Assembly: GCA_947462335.1 (NCBI GenBank)
Contig: OX381721.1
Coordinates: 8,184,001 to 8,248,000, forward strand
Source: Harmothoe impar
Lineage: Eukaryota > Annelida > Polychaeta > Phyllodocida > Polynoidae
DNA: 64,000 nucleotides
Reading direction: 5' to 3'
In this document: positions 53,801 to 59,091 of the stretch, piece after piece
Layout: the number at the start of each line of letters is the position of its first letter
Numbering within the stretch: position 1 is the stretch's first letter
Notes under the pieces: model-generated
The model's database searches: none
Told to the model about the DNA's origin: nothing
What the model saw: only the letters and a program-made list of their open reading frames with translations
Position numbers and translations under genes: made by a program

Positions 53801-54916
53801 CCTTCTTCTCTCCTCCCCTCTACCCCCTCCCCATCCCTCCAGCCCTTACGATCCCATACCCTCTCCCTGGGCCAGCTCTCGCTATCTGAACACATCCTAC
53901 TTATCATAATAAATTGTACTGGTTATACAATCCTGCAATCACCTCAACCCCCTTTTACTCTTGTGTCCCCCACCTCCATCCCACCCCCAGTGGTGCACCC
54001 TTCTTTCAGAAAAGAGTCATTCTGGGAACTCTTTATTTCAGCTGTGTAAAACACTAAATATCTATAGATAGATATACATCTATTTGTATCTACCTTCTGT
54101 CACAGGCCAACCACACCAAGGCTCAGGTATTGTACATTCTGGACCAGCTGCAGTTCATTGGTGGTCTGGCCAACCTGCCCAAGGCCATGAAGCTGTGGTT
54201 TGAGGACCACAAGCCCAAGACTGACCTGCTGGGTAGGAAGAGCAACGTGCTGCTGCTGTCTGATGTCTATGTGTCCACCATGTATGACGCCGCCTTCATA
54301 CATGAGGCGGGGCAGTGGAGAACCCTCACCTTCCAGGTATAGCATAGAATTGAATTTGAGTTTTAAGATTGATTTTTTTTTGTCTAGCAAAAATATGATC
54401 ACATATATTTACTTTACAGGTTTGAAGAAAATATTCAAAAGTGCTACCTGTCCTGGCTATGGACGAAAATAAAGGCACCTTTTGACATAAAAATGATAAA
54501 TTCATTGTATATTTACATCTTTGCAAGTTGATTGCAATCCAGCTTTTCTTGACTTTCTTAGAATAATATTTAATATTAGAATTATTGTTTCTCCCTCTAA
54601 TGATAATATTATTATCACCTTTAAGTCAGACATTGGATAGGGCCCATGTACAGTACTTGCCTCAAATTTATTTTGTTCTTATGTGTTTCAGGGAGAGCTG
54701 GCGTCAATAGTGGCATCCACGACTGATGTGCACACCGAGAACAGGGACCGTTTTACACCCCTACACAAGTTTGAGATCATAGACTACAACGACCTGTCCC
54801 AGGTGGTCAGTGGTATAGTAGACATCCTGCCATGCAGGGACCCGCGGCCCATGCCCTTTGACAGGGCCAGTGATGGTACCCCAGCACCTCCCCCAGACCC
54901 AGGCACCAGCAGTTAG
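23056..54916 (+). CDS. Gene 1: type II membrane protein with two PAN/Apple domains, mucin-like stalk and vWA domain (10 coding exons)
   Basis: Joined coding exons are 23056-23842, 41342-41374, 43550-43813, 44761-44820, 45917-45964, 46694-47010, 47689-48061, 48743-48930, 54106-54336 and 54692-54916. Every junction has GT/AG borders and matching phase (mostly 1-1), giving 841 codons plus TAG. Seen: a basic tail at residues 1-234 with no signal peptide, one hydrophobic helix at 237-259, six-Cys PAN/Apple modules at 277-357 and 399-473, a Thr-rich stretch at 504-627, and a Rossmann-like vWA fold at about 630-830. Known of these families: PAN and vWA domains bind proteins or carbohydrates outside the cell. 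Inferred: a type II surface receptor or adhesion protein, with the basic tail in the cytoplasm by the positive-inside rule and the vWA domain outermost. I do not recognise a named family with this order. Small exons may have been missed in the 17.5-kb intron, and the 3' end could extend beyond the TAG. Confidence 0.78.
23861..25171. mobile_element. AACCCTTTAAGG-family element just after the first coding exon
   Basis: Starts TTAACCCTTTAAGGACCGG, 18 bases after the donor of the first coding exon, and ends CCTTAAAGGGTTAA at 25159-25171. The end-proximal parts contain the family core (GCAGCCCTGGCAAGTAACTC and CAAGTTACTCGCCAGGGCTG near 25000-25110). No coding capacity. Confidence 0.6.
25607..26815. 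mobile_element. TIR element GGGGAGACCGGGGCACGTTG, about 1.2 kb
   Basis: The left end GGGGAGACCGGGGCACGTTG and the right end CAACGTGCCCCGGTCTCCCC are perfect inverted matches, with TA on both sides (25605-25606 and 26816-26817). The GGGGCACCTTGAACC and GGCTCAAGGTGCCCC motif repeats internally at 25830, 26360, 26385 and 26415, forming a central palindrome. There is no transposase frame. Confidence 0.8.
26818..28524. other. Intron DNA without recognised feature
   Basis: Apart from a C run at 27088-27109, no repeat or exon was recognised between the two TIR elements. Confidence 0.4.
28525..29581. mobile_element. TIR element CAAGGGAAAAGGG, about 1.06 kb
   Basis: The left end CAAGGGAAAAGGG at 28525 and the right end CCCTTTTCCCTTG at 29581 are inverted. 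The interior is two related halves: each starts with TTTTAGCCACCAGGGGGCGCC-like text (28570 and 29045) and later has GTTGCCATGGAAACATGATTT (28749 and 29212). A relative is nested at 41855-42476. Confidence 0.6.
29582..30137. other. Intron DNA without recognised feature
   Basis: No exon borders or repeats recognised. Confidence 0.4.
30138..31171. mobile_element. TIR element ACACAGAGAGAAGAAACC with GACTCCCTT arrays
   Basis: The ends ACACAGAGAGAAGAAACCGA (30139) and TCGGTTTCTTCTCTCTGTGT (31170) are perfect inverted matches, continuing as AGTCACAAGGGGAGTCC against its near inverse. GA flanks both sides. Inside are at least ten copies of GACTCCCTT or AAGGGAGTC in both orientations, clustered at 30190-30490 and 30930-31150. 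A 150-bp relative lies at 43321-43471. Confidence 0.8.
31172..34454. other. Intron DNA; fragments of the AACCCTTTAAGG family near 32640-32750
   Basis: Contains a GTGTG/CACAC-rich stretch at 31465-31610, a short palindrome AGGTGTGACTGTCACACCT at about 31649, and an AACCCTTTAAGG fragment ending CCTTAAAGGGTT at 32727-32739. The frames at 31819-32184 (minus) and 32395-32826 (plus) have no supporting signal. A G run of about 20 lies at 34136-34155. Confidence 0.45.
34455..34585. repeat. Hairpin copy 2, related to 21403-21503
   Basis: Carries TTGTCGCTATAACTACCCTC and its inverse GAGGGTAGTTTTAGCGACAA, with a second inner stem CACCTGA/TCAGGTG around GTCAGGCAGTGCCTGAC. The outer arms have decayed on the left side. 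It shows the full inner stem that copy 1 has partly lost. Confidence 0.75.
34640..36518. other. Intron DNA with two AACCCTTTAAGG-family core fragments
   Basis: Core-like pieces occur at 34645-34705 (TGAATGCAGCAATTG ... GCTGAATTCATGCATCAT) and 36205-36290 (ATGATGTATTTGCG ... GCAAGTTACTCCC ... GCGTTGGTTCATTC). The rest is unassigned. Confidence 0.4.
36519..37613. mobile_element. TIR element CCCARTMAACACCCTACGTA (copy 2, diverged)
   Basis: Starts CCCAATCAACACCCTACGTA and ends TACGTAGTTCTTTAATGGG. It aligns along its length with 2640-3500, for example GTAGATCTACATTAAAAG and GTGTCACACTAGGTGGCAG. It is more decayed than copy 1. Confidence 0.65.
38087..38701. mobile_element. CACTG-ended element with GTAGTCA/TGACTAC array
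   Basis: CACTGAAAACC at 38087 and GGTTTTCAGTG ending 38701 are inverted, with CA on each side (38085-38086 and 38702-38703). The inside carries many GTAGTCAT, GTCGTCAT and GACTACCT motifs in both orientations. It belongs with the 38750-40718 and 41577-43090 elements by end sequence and 2-bp flank. Confidence 0.7.
38750..40718. mobile_element. CACTG-ended element, about 2 kb, carrying a minisatellite
   Basis: CACTGATAATAAT at 38750 and ATTATTATCAGTG ending 40718 are perfect 13-bp TIRs, with TA on both sides. The end regions hold arrays of TAGTCA and TGACTA motifs. The middle is the 27-bp minisatellite at 39172-40443. Known: CACTA/EnSpm-type elements have CACT(A/G) ends and 2-3 bp duplications. 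Assignment to that superfamily is inference. Confidence 0.75.
39172..40443. repeat. 27-bp minisatellite with 216-bp higher-order period
   Basis: About 47 units of CCTGTCCCCTGCCCTG followed by CCTTATCCTAG. A landmark pair (CACATGCYCTGCC then TAGTATGTTCATT) recurs 216 bases apart (39231 and 39447), that is eight units. The unit length is a multiple of three, so Pro/Ser/Leu-rich frames run through it in several registers. No splice or start context supports coding. Confidence 0.85.
40719..41341. other. Intron DNA; AACCCTTTAAGG-family fragment at 40722-40830
   Basis: The fragment includes ATGGCTGTATTTCTGCATTATG and ends GCCCTTAAAGGGTTTC. The remainder up to the microexon is unassigned. Confidence 0.45.
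41342..41374 (+). CDS. Gene 1 microexon, 11 codons (DKTSDDVDSLF)
   Basis: This 33-base exon lies between a pyrimidine-rich acceptor (TTTCAG) and a strong donor (GTAAGT). It is symmetrical, phase 1-1, so including or skipping it keeps the frame. It adds an acidic juxtamembrane segment, residues 263-273, just outside the membrane helix. Its identity rests only on splice borders and phase, because 11 residues carry no family signal. It could be alternatively spliced. Confidence 0.6.
41577..43090. mobile_element. CACTG-ended element inserted in the 41500-43194 element
   Basis: CACTGTAAAAA at 41577 and TTTTTTACAGTG ending 43090 are inverted, flanked by CA on both sides (41575-41576, 43091-43092). 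The end regions carry ACGGTGATTC and GATTCACCGTT motifs in both orientations (41630-41640, 42930-43065). Confidence 0.72.
41855..42476. mobile_element. Third-level nested TIR element (GAAAAGACCCCTCCAGG)
   Basis: GAAAAGACCCCTCCAGG near 41873 is matched inverted by CCTGAAGGGGTCTTTT near 42440. The interior shares CCCCCTGGTGGCCAAAACT and ATCATGGCAACC with the 28525-29581 element. It lies wholly inside the CACTG element. Confidence 0.6.
43321..43471. mobile_element. Short GACTCCCTT-family element next to the PAN1 exon
   Basis: AAGAAACCGAGT at 43327 and ACTCTGTTTCTT near 43452 mark the ends, with AAGGGAGTC and GACTCCCTT inside, as in 30138-31171. It ends 78 bases before the exon at 43550, so it lies next to the branch-point region. 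Confidence 0.65.
43550..43813 (+). CDS. Gene 1 exon: PAN/Apple domain 1
   Basis: Encodes residues 274-361, phase 1-1. The six cysteines at 277, 304, 308, 316, 331 and 357 have PAN/Apple spacing: C, 26 residues, C-x3-C, then single Cys, and a final Cys about 25 residues after the fifth. The motif EECRDRC followed by AQCAAINY is characteristic of the central helix and strand. In this family the usual pairing is first with last, second with fifth and third with fourth. The acceptor at 43549 was chosen because it keeps the frame; an earlier AG at 43503 gives an in-frame stop at once. The donor is C|GTATGT at 43814. A fragment of a GACTCCCTT-type element ends only 78 bases upstream of the exon. 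Confidence 0.85.
43877..44360. repeat. CACTGTAAAAAGTT element with TACAGCA array (right end unclear)
   Basis: Starts CACTGTAAAAAGTTAC, 63 bases after the PAN1 donor. Motifs TACAGCA and TGCTGTA recur at least a dozen times in both orientations, at 43905-44045 and 44270-44335. No CAGTG right end was found, so it may be truncated. Confidence 0.55.
44761..44820 (+). CDS. Gene 1 short Gly/Ser/Thr linker exon
   Basis: This 60-base exon encodes residues 362-381, rich in Ser, Gly and Thr (VSGGSVGNRTSGSESTFS), with one N-glycosylation sequon (NRT). It has an exceptionally long pyrimidine tract before its acceptor (ending 44760) and a GCGG|GTGAGT donor at 44821. Phase 1-1 matches both neighbours. It is a flexible spacer between the two PAN modules. 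Support is splice signals, phase and composition only; it could be optional. Confidence 0.65.
44864..45010. repeat. AACCCTTTAAGG-family fragment after the linker exon
   Basis: Contains TTAAAAGGACCGACC and CCCTTTAAGGGCACC, then GATTAATGCATCGCC and ACTGGCGAATTATTTGCCGGCG. It starts about 43 bases after the donor at 44821. Confidence 0.5.
45187..45528. repeat. Long imperfect hairpin, 342 bp
   Basis: The arms pair along most of their length: AAGGGTCCTTTTCCATTAGC against its inverse at 45500-45528, GATCGGCAGGCAATCGGCAG against CTGCCGATTGCCTACCGATC, AGGGTCCTCTTTC against GAAAGAGGACCCT, and CTGCCGTATCTGCCGG against CCGGCAGATACGGCAG. It is a hairpin MITE. Confidence 0.75.
45590..45700. repeat. Possible AACCCTTTAAGG-family core fragment
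   Basis: Carries ATCATGCAGACGCAGCACTGCC and GGTGCATTGATG, then GCATCGTCGCACTATG. The match to the family is weak. Confidence 0.3.
45917..45964 (+). CDS. Gene 1 short linker exon (16 codons)
   Basis: This 48-base, phase 1-1 exon lies between the acceptor TTATTAG (ending 45916) and the donor GCCG|GTAAGG. It adds residues 382-397 (GFTTREAPATNMGKAA). Like the preceding exon it is a frame-neutral spacer between the PAN domains and contains no domain signature. Confidence 0.65.
46694..47010 (+). CDS. Gene 1 exon: PAN/Apple domain 2 and start of the Thr-rich stalk
   Basis: Encodes residues 398-503. Cysteines at 399, 426, 430, 436, 448 and 473 reproduce the PAN pattern of the first domain, with VEECLEAC matching LEECRDRC and NCPAVEYD matching QCAAINYN. 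The two domains are clearly related but diverged, so the duplication is old. The acceptor follows CTACCCCCAG. The donor is AAG|GTAATA at 47011, which gives phase 0 and fits the next exon. A phase-1 donor at 46925 is possible but would not join the known next exon in frame. The tail after residue 475 is Thr/Arg-rich and begins the stalk. Confidence 0.85.
47689..48061 (+). CDS. Gene 1 exon: Thr-rich mucin-like stalk
   Basis: Encodes residues 504-627. More than half of the central part is Thr, coded by runs of ACA and ACC triplets, with scattered Pro and Ser. It is a classic target for dense O-glycosylation and would form a stiff extended stalk that lifts the vWA domain from the membrane (inference). 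The acceptor is TTCAAG at 47688 (phase 0) and the donor GAGA|GTAAGC at 48062 (phase 1). The near-perfect triplet repeat (about 47820-48010) should make the length of this exon variable between alleles. Confidence 0.8.
48743..48930 (+). CDS. Gene 1 exon: vWA domain, N-terminal part
   Basis: Encodes residues 628-690, beginning NCQEDLTIIIDMS: the first beta strand and the metal-binding loop of a von Willebrand A domain. The segment REVRVSVIIFSTLAF is the second strand, matching the usual RVGVIQFS-type motif. The canonical loop is DxSxS; here it reads DMSGPS, so Asp638 and Ser640 are kept but the next Ser is replaced by Pro. The acceptor is TTCTTTAG at 48742 (phase 1) and the donor AAT|GTAAGC at 48931 (phase 0). 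The exon joins 54106 across a 5.2-kb intron. Confidence 0.83.
49258..49402. repeat. Long hairpin, about 145 bp, in the vWA intron
   Basis: CGTATTTAACCAATAATATA, then TGAATATC, GGGGTGTGTATTC, GAATAACGAC and GGTGC pair with GCACC, GTCGTTATTC, GAATACACACCCC, GATATTCA and TATATTATTAGGTTTATTA. The loop is only a few bases. ATTATACGATAT at its right end reappears inverted at about 50183-50196, so it may be one end of a longer element. Confidence 0.75.
49654..50050 (+). repeat. Two tRNA-derived heads in direct orientation
   Basis: At about 49661-49731, GGCATGGGCGCTAGCGAC is followed by GGATCGATCCTGG. At about 49983-50032, GGTGGTTAGCACATCGGAC is followed by GTGTTCGAGTCTCC. Spacing and sequence match the A and B boxes of RNA polymerase III promoters in tRNA-derived SINEs. 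Neither forms a complete cloverleaf. Confidence 0.5.
50200..51204. other. Intron DNA without recognised feature
   Basis: No exon border or repeat recognised. The minus-strand frame at 50737-51015 has no support. Confidence 0.4.
51205..51521. repeat. Inverted-repeat element with GGTTGCCGGTCATAGAT units
   Basis: The left arm GTCTCACCACATCGATACAA ... ACTCTATGACC pairs with GGTCAAAGAGTTTAACTTAT ... TCGATTTGGTGAGAC. Each arm also has two to three direct copies of a CAACCATCTATGACCGG-type unit of about 19-20 bp. It looks like a tiny version of the foldback design. Confidence 0.65.
51745..53991. repeat. Tandem direct duplication of a 1.1-kb unit
   Basis: Unit 1 (51745-52858) and unit 2 (52859-53991) run colinearly, from TGAAGAC(T)CACGTTATTTA to CATCCCACCCCCAG. 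Shared blocks include ATATATGATACATCATT, GTGTGAGTGTGTTATG, TTGAGGATAACGCATATATG and CTCACTGACCCTTTCTTTGT. The offset is 1116-1134 bp. It lies in the intron just before the vWA exon at 54106. Both units end in a strong pyrimidine tract plus CAG that imitates an acceptor. Confidence 0.8.
54106..54336 (+). CDS. Gene 1 exon: vWA domain, central part
   Basis: Encodes residues 691-767, phase 0 at both ends (acceptor TCACAG at 54105, donor CAG|GTATAG at 54337). ILDQLQFIGGLANLPKAM corresponds to the helix and GGGTNT loop of vWA domains, and SNVLLLSDVYVST to the strand that usually ends in LTDG. The Thr of the metal site is Ala712 here, while Asp743 remains. With the changed DxSxS motif this suggests weak or no metal coordination. 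Confidence 0.85.
54692..54916 (+). CDS. Gene 1 last recognised exon: end of vWA domain and Pro-rich C terminus
   Basis: The acceptor is TGTTTCAG at 54691, phase 0. Residues 768-841 finish the vWA fold: the strand KFEIIDYND and the last helix LSQVVSGIVDILPC. A Pro/Ser/Thr tail (PAPPPDPGTSS) then ends at TAG, 54914-54916. A possible donor A|GTTAGT at 54912 would give phase 1, like the other linker junctions, so the protein may continue into exons I could not find. No clear AATAAA lies within 1 kb downstream, only an ATTAAA near 55105, which leaves the 3' end open. Confidence 0.8.
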   Translation, partial: GELASIVASTTDVHTENRDRFTPLHKFEIIDYNDLSQVVSGIVDILPCRDPRPMPFDRASDGTPAPPPDPGTSS

Positions 54917-54918
54917 TT

Positions 54919-56450
54919 ATAACCCTTTAAGGATGACAGAGCATTATAACACAATATGTCCTTTGTTTTTATGATGGATGAATGCAGCCATTGGGACTAA
55001 CTTGGTAGGGATTTATTAAATTTCAAGCACCATGCGAATCCTACAGGGGGATACACCATTGCAGTGCCTTTGGGGTGCTTCTTGAGGGAAACTGTTGCTT
55101 TAACATTAAAGGCACATGCCGTCCGAAAGGGATGTTATGATGCAGCGCCACGCGTGGATTGTGAGGCCCCTATCTCACAAACGGCCCCTATCTCACAAAG
55201 TTTTGTGAGATAGGGGCCATATGTAACTTAGGGACCACCTGAAGCCCCTATCTTGCAAAGGGCCCCTATCTCACAATTTTTTGTCAGATAGGGGCCACTC
55301 TCAAACAGCCCCTATCTTGCATAGATTTGTAAGATAGGGGCACTTTGTAAGATAGGGCCAGGCCAGGCCCCTATATCACAAAAAATCCCTATCTCACAAA
55401 ATCCCTATCTTACAAATGATAGCCTAGCACTATATCCAGATCAAAGTAACATCATATATGTGAACTAAAATACAGTAAGCCCTCGTGATCAGTTTTTCTT
55501 CAGTAGATCAGTAAAATGTTTTTTGACATCAAACTTGAAATAGGCCAAAAAAAAGGGTTGTTGAACCAGTAAGTAGCATTGATGAGATTGATGCTGAGAC
55601 ACATTTGAAAGGTCAGGAAAACCTTGAAAGGCAAGAAAGGATCAGTGACCTAATTATCAAGTGATGATAGGATTCCTTAATCTATTGATTATCACCATGG
55701 TTACATTCTCATGAGACGTGTTGAGAAGGCCAGAAAAACCTTGATTGGCAATAAGGTATGGCTGACCTAATTATTAATTGATGATCTAATTACCTAATCA
55801 AATTATCATCAGCATGGTCAATTCATTATGAAACATATTTGGAAGGTGTATAAAGCCCTAATTAGCTACCAGTGACCTAATTATTGATTGATGACCTACT
55901 TATTCAACCCTATAATTTTCAACAGGGTCACATAATTATGTGCTGCATTTTAAAGGCAGGAAAACCCTTGATTTGCAATGAAGGATGGATGACCTAATTA
56001 GTTGATTATCCTGGCTAATTAGCTACAATTTCCCTTAATACAAATGCCAATTCTTACTTTAATAACTGCTGTTGGTCAAATGCCAAAGAATTTGCGATTT
56101 ATTGACTTAAAAAAGTATTTACCACATAGAGGCCTGACGTAGGCCCTATCTGTTAAATGGTTTTGTAAGATAGGGGCTTTTTACCAGATAGGGGCCTGAT
56201 ATGGTCCCTATCTAACAAAATGGATTAGTTTGTGAGATAGGGGCCGTTTGTAGGATAGGGGCCTCACATGGATTCATTCGCCGGTACAGCTTTAGTGCAT
56301 CATGTCGATGCTTTGTTAGTTTATCCACGACATAGGGTTGACATGATGCATGACTGCAGGGATGGCGAGTTACTCACCTATGCTGTATCTTCAGGACAAA
56401 GGGGATTAGTGCATTAACAATCCACCACGATGATCTCCCCTGTATTTAAA
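54919..56450. mobile_element. AACCCTTTAAGG-family element directly after the gene 1 stop
   Basis: AACCCTTTAAGG at 54921 begins four bases after the TAG. Family core pieces occur at 54971-54990 (GATGGATGAATGCAGCC) and 56340-56390 (GATGCATGACTGCAGGGATG, GCGAGTTACTCACC). A second element is inserted at 55161-56267. The right terminus is not clear. Confidence 0.55.
55161..56267. mobile_element. TIR element GTGAGGCCCCTATCTCACAA, about 1.1 kb
   Basis: The left end GTGAGGCCCCTATCTCACAA and right end GGATAGGGGCCTCAC are inverted, with TGGATT at 55155-55160 and again at 56269-56274, a likely 6-8 bp target duplication. GGCCCCTATCTCACAAA motifs repeat in both orientations at 55180-55400 and 56130-56250. 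A 6-8 bp duplication would fit hAT-like or related transposons. Confidence 0.75.
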
Positions 56451-57970
56451 CAAGGGCTTATTGAAACACATGTCAAAGGATGGCAACTGGATGAAGTTTG
56501 AAGAGTATCATACTCTAACTAGGGTTGTTCTTGATCTATTAAATCAACCACATCATTATCTTCCATGCCTATGGCAATGATTTCTGGGACCGATGATGGC
56601 TCCCTCTGAAGGCAGACTTGGTAATCTACAGGGTATTTTCTCTGTAGTTCCATCTTTTGACACTAGGTGCCTCATATGTGTTCAGCTGGGTTTGCCTACA
56701 AAAGCAACTACCCCCGGTACCTTGCCATTATAGCAAGATTGTTATAAAAGGACGCATTGTGACAAAAAAAAACAGTAACCCCAATATGAATAGATAGTCA
56801 ACACCTGCTAGAGAACCCAGTCTACCTATAATGGAAATTGTAGACCTCCCAACTTCTCAAATCAATAGAAGCATATAAGACAACAGTCGTCCCAACTAAA
56901 ATTGTCCAGATGTGTCGAGGGGTTGAAACGGCCACTCCTCACAATATTTTGCACCTAATCTTTGACATATAGTAACATACACTAAAATGGGTGACATTTA
57001 CCCCTTTCAAGATGAGTCCAAATATTCAATTACTGACCCCCCCCCCATAGGAGTGTAAAATGTACCCCCCCCCCCACGCCCACACTGTTGTTAAATAATG
57101 GTTGTACCAGTTTTCTCTTAAGTATTCTCTTGTGTATAAATATAAATAGGGTCAACTGAAATATAGTGTAACACCTATGGCCCATCATTTCTAGCTAATC
57201 CGGTGGTAACTATCCTATTGTGATAAATGTGTGATAATCAACCCAACATTAACCCAGGTTATGGGCACATTTCCGATGACATTACGAAGTACTGAATACA
57301 TCGTGTTTCAAAATCCACGTATATCAATGTTGTATATGTTGTTATTTCTATGCACAGAAACATGTTATGGTCCAACACAATGTCATTATAAATAATGGTG
57401 ATACCACACCAATCTTGTAGGACACTTGAAATTGACTTGAAGCCATTCCATTCCTTAGCAATTACATTGAAATCATGTCCATAACCATAGTTATCATTTA
57501 GTGTTATCAGTTATTAGTCTGTGTATCGTCCCAACTGAAATTGTGAATTGACCAAAACAGTGCCACTAGACTCCGTGCCTTAGGAATGGCAGGCATTATA
57601 TGAAACGTATTAGATTAGTATATTTATCTATAAAGCATGAAAAGACATGCTGAGAATTAGCTTTATTACGAATTGTATTTCCTATATAATCTCGATGGCT
57701 GCTGCTGTTTCCCCTGTATTGCTATTGTATAAAAAATGTTCCCATTTCTCATATGTACAGGCACATATCTATTGATAAGAGATTAATAATTGATTAATAA
57801 TTGATCCACTGACACTTAAATTGTGATACTCGTTGCGGTGTTATGTGGTCGTTAACGAGTGTGTATTGGGAACATAATATTATACTAAAATATCAGTACC
57901 TGGAAAGTAGTTCAAAATGAAGGTTGAAATTCAATCAAATGAACCAGGATGTTTCAGCAGCAATAGACCT
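56451..57970. other. Intergenic DNA without recognised gene
   Basis: Contains two C runs (57038-57047, 57066-57076). No exon was recognised, although a continuation of gene 1 could lie here. Confidence 0.4.
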
Positions 57971-58267
57971 GTGTCCACTAGCATATATCAGCCTGTTTGG
58001 CGTCCGTCAAACCTTGAAATTAAAGGCTATTGTGAAAATTATGTTTTGTCTCCCTGTGGACACAACTTGATTTCAAATTCTGAAATACAAATGTGAAATA
58101 GCAGAAGGTGGACGTCAAAAGTGGACGTTAAAATTAATGTGGACATTAAAATATCTAACGTGATATTTGTATAGAAATAGGGCGAAATGCTCTTTATTCT
58201 ATTAGAATACCTGGTTCACTTATGCCCTGGGCAGTCTGGGCAGAAATTTATCTTGCCTAGTGGACAT
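57971..58267. repeat. Weak inverted-repeat element (GTGTCCACTAG)
   Basis: GTGTCCACTAG at 57971 and CTAGTGGACAT ending 58267 are short inverted ends. GTGGACGT motifs repeat at 58108-58150. Confidence 0.4.
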
Positions 58268-58849
58268 ATTACAACTAGACTTAAACAGGAAGATTCAGAG
58301 AAATATATTAACCAAATATATACACATTGACGTAAAGCAGTGGAAACCATTCACCTTCCTTGTTGTATAGTTGACACACAACTTATCAGACGCACGTATA
58401 AATATCATACCTGACAATGTCTTATTGTATCACTCGAACTTTCACTCAGTTACTGCTCATAGATTATAAACATTATTTTGCGGTCACAAAATTTCTAGGT
58501 GTGATTTTGTGACAATGTATAGGCGGGAGTGTCGCCCTGTGTGTCGCCAGGAATGGGGCTAACGCTGGAATACATCGCATTATAATTTTAGAAAGAAATC
58601 CAAATGTACTTGGAACATTGATAATAATTTACTCGTGAAGATACAAAGACAACAATTGTTTGCACATTTAGATGAAATTAATATTCAAGCACTATTACCC
58701 ATTCAAGGTTCATGTAAAGTAAGTGCTCACATTAAGGACTTAGATGCCCTAGCTATCATGTAGGTTCGACTTTATTTATACGATTCCAGGAGGTTGTACA
58801 TTGTGAAATGCTGATAAAGATATAATTTACCACCATGCGTGTTCAGATA

Positions 58850-59091
58850 ATATGAAGAGTTTGGATGCAAAAGGACATAAACTCCATTTTAAACATGGGG
58901 ACAGAAGTCTGACAAAAACATAGAGTAGGGATAGTAAGATCTTTCCAAGATTTACTATTTTTCATCTCATTAGGACCTACTTAGTATACACTCTGTTACC
59001 AAAGTACAATAATTGACCTCAGGGTGTCTTTACAAAAAGTACTATAAATGGAATGGAGATATGTCGTTTGCATCCAAACTCTTCATATGCA
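58850..59091. repeat. Inverted-repeat element, arms about 45 bp
   Basis: ATATGAAGAGTTTGGATGCA (58850) with GACATA and CTCCATT after it is matched inverted by TGCATCCAAACTCTTCATAT (59088), preceded by AATGGAGATATGTC. The body has no coding capacity. Confidence 0.7.

Noticed and set aside
55161..56267. CRISPR-like array of GGCCCCTATCTCACAAA
   Set aside because: Repeats occur in both orientations, spacing is irregular, and the block has TIR ends and a target duplication; the window is eukaryotic.
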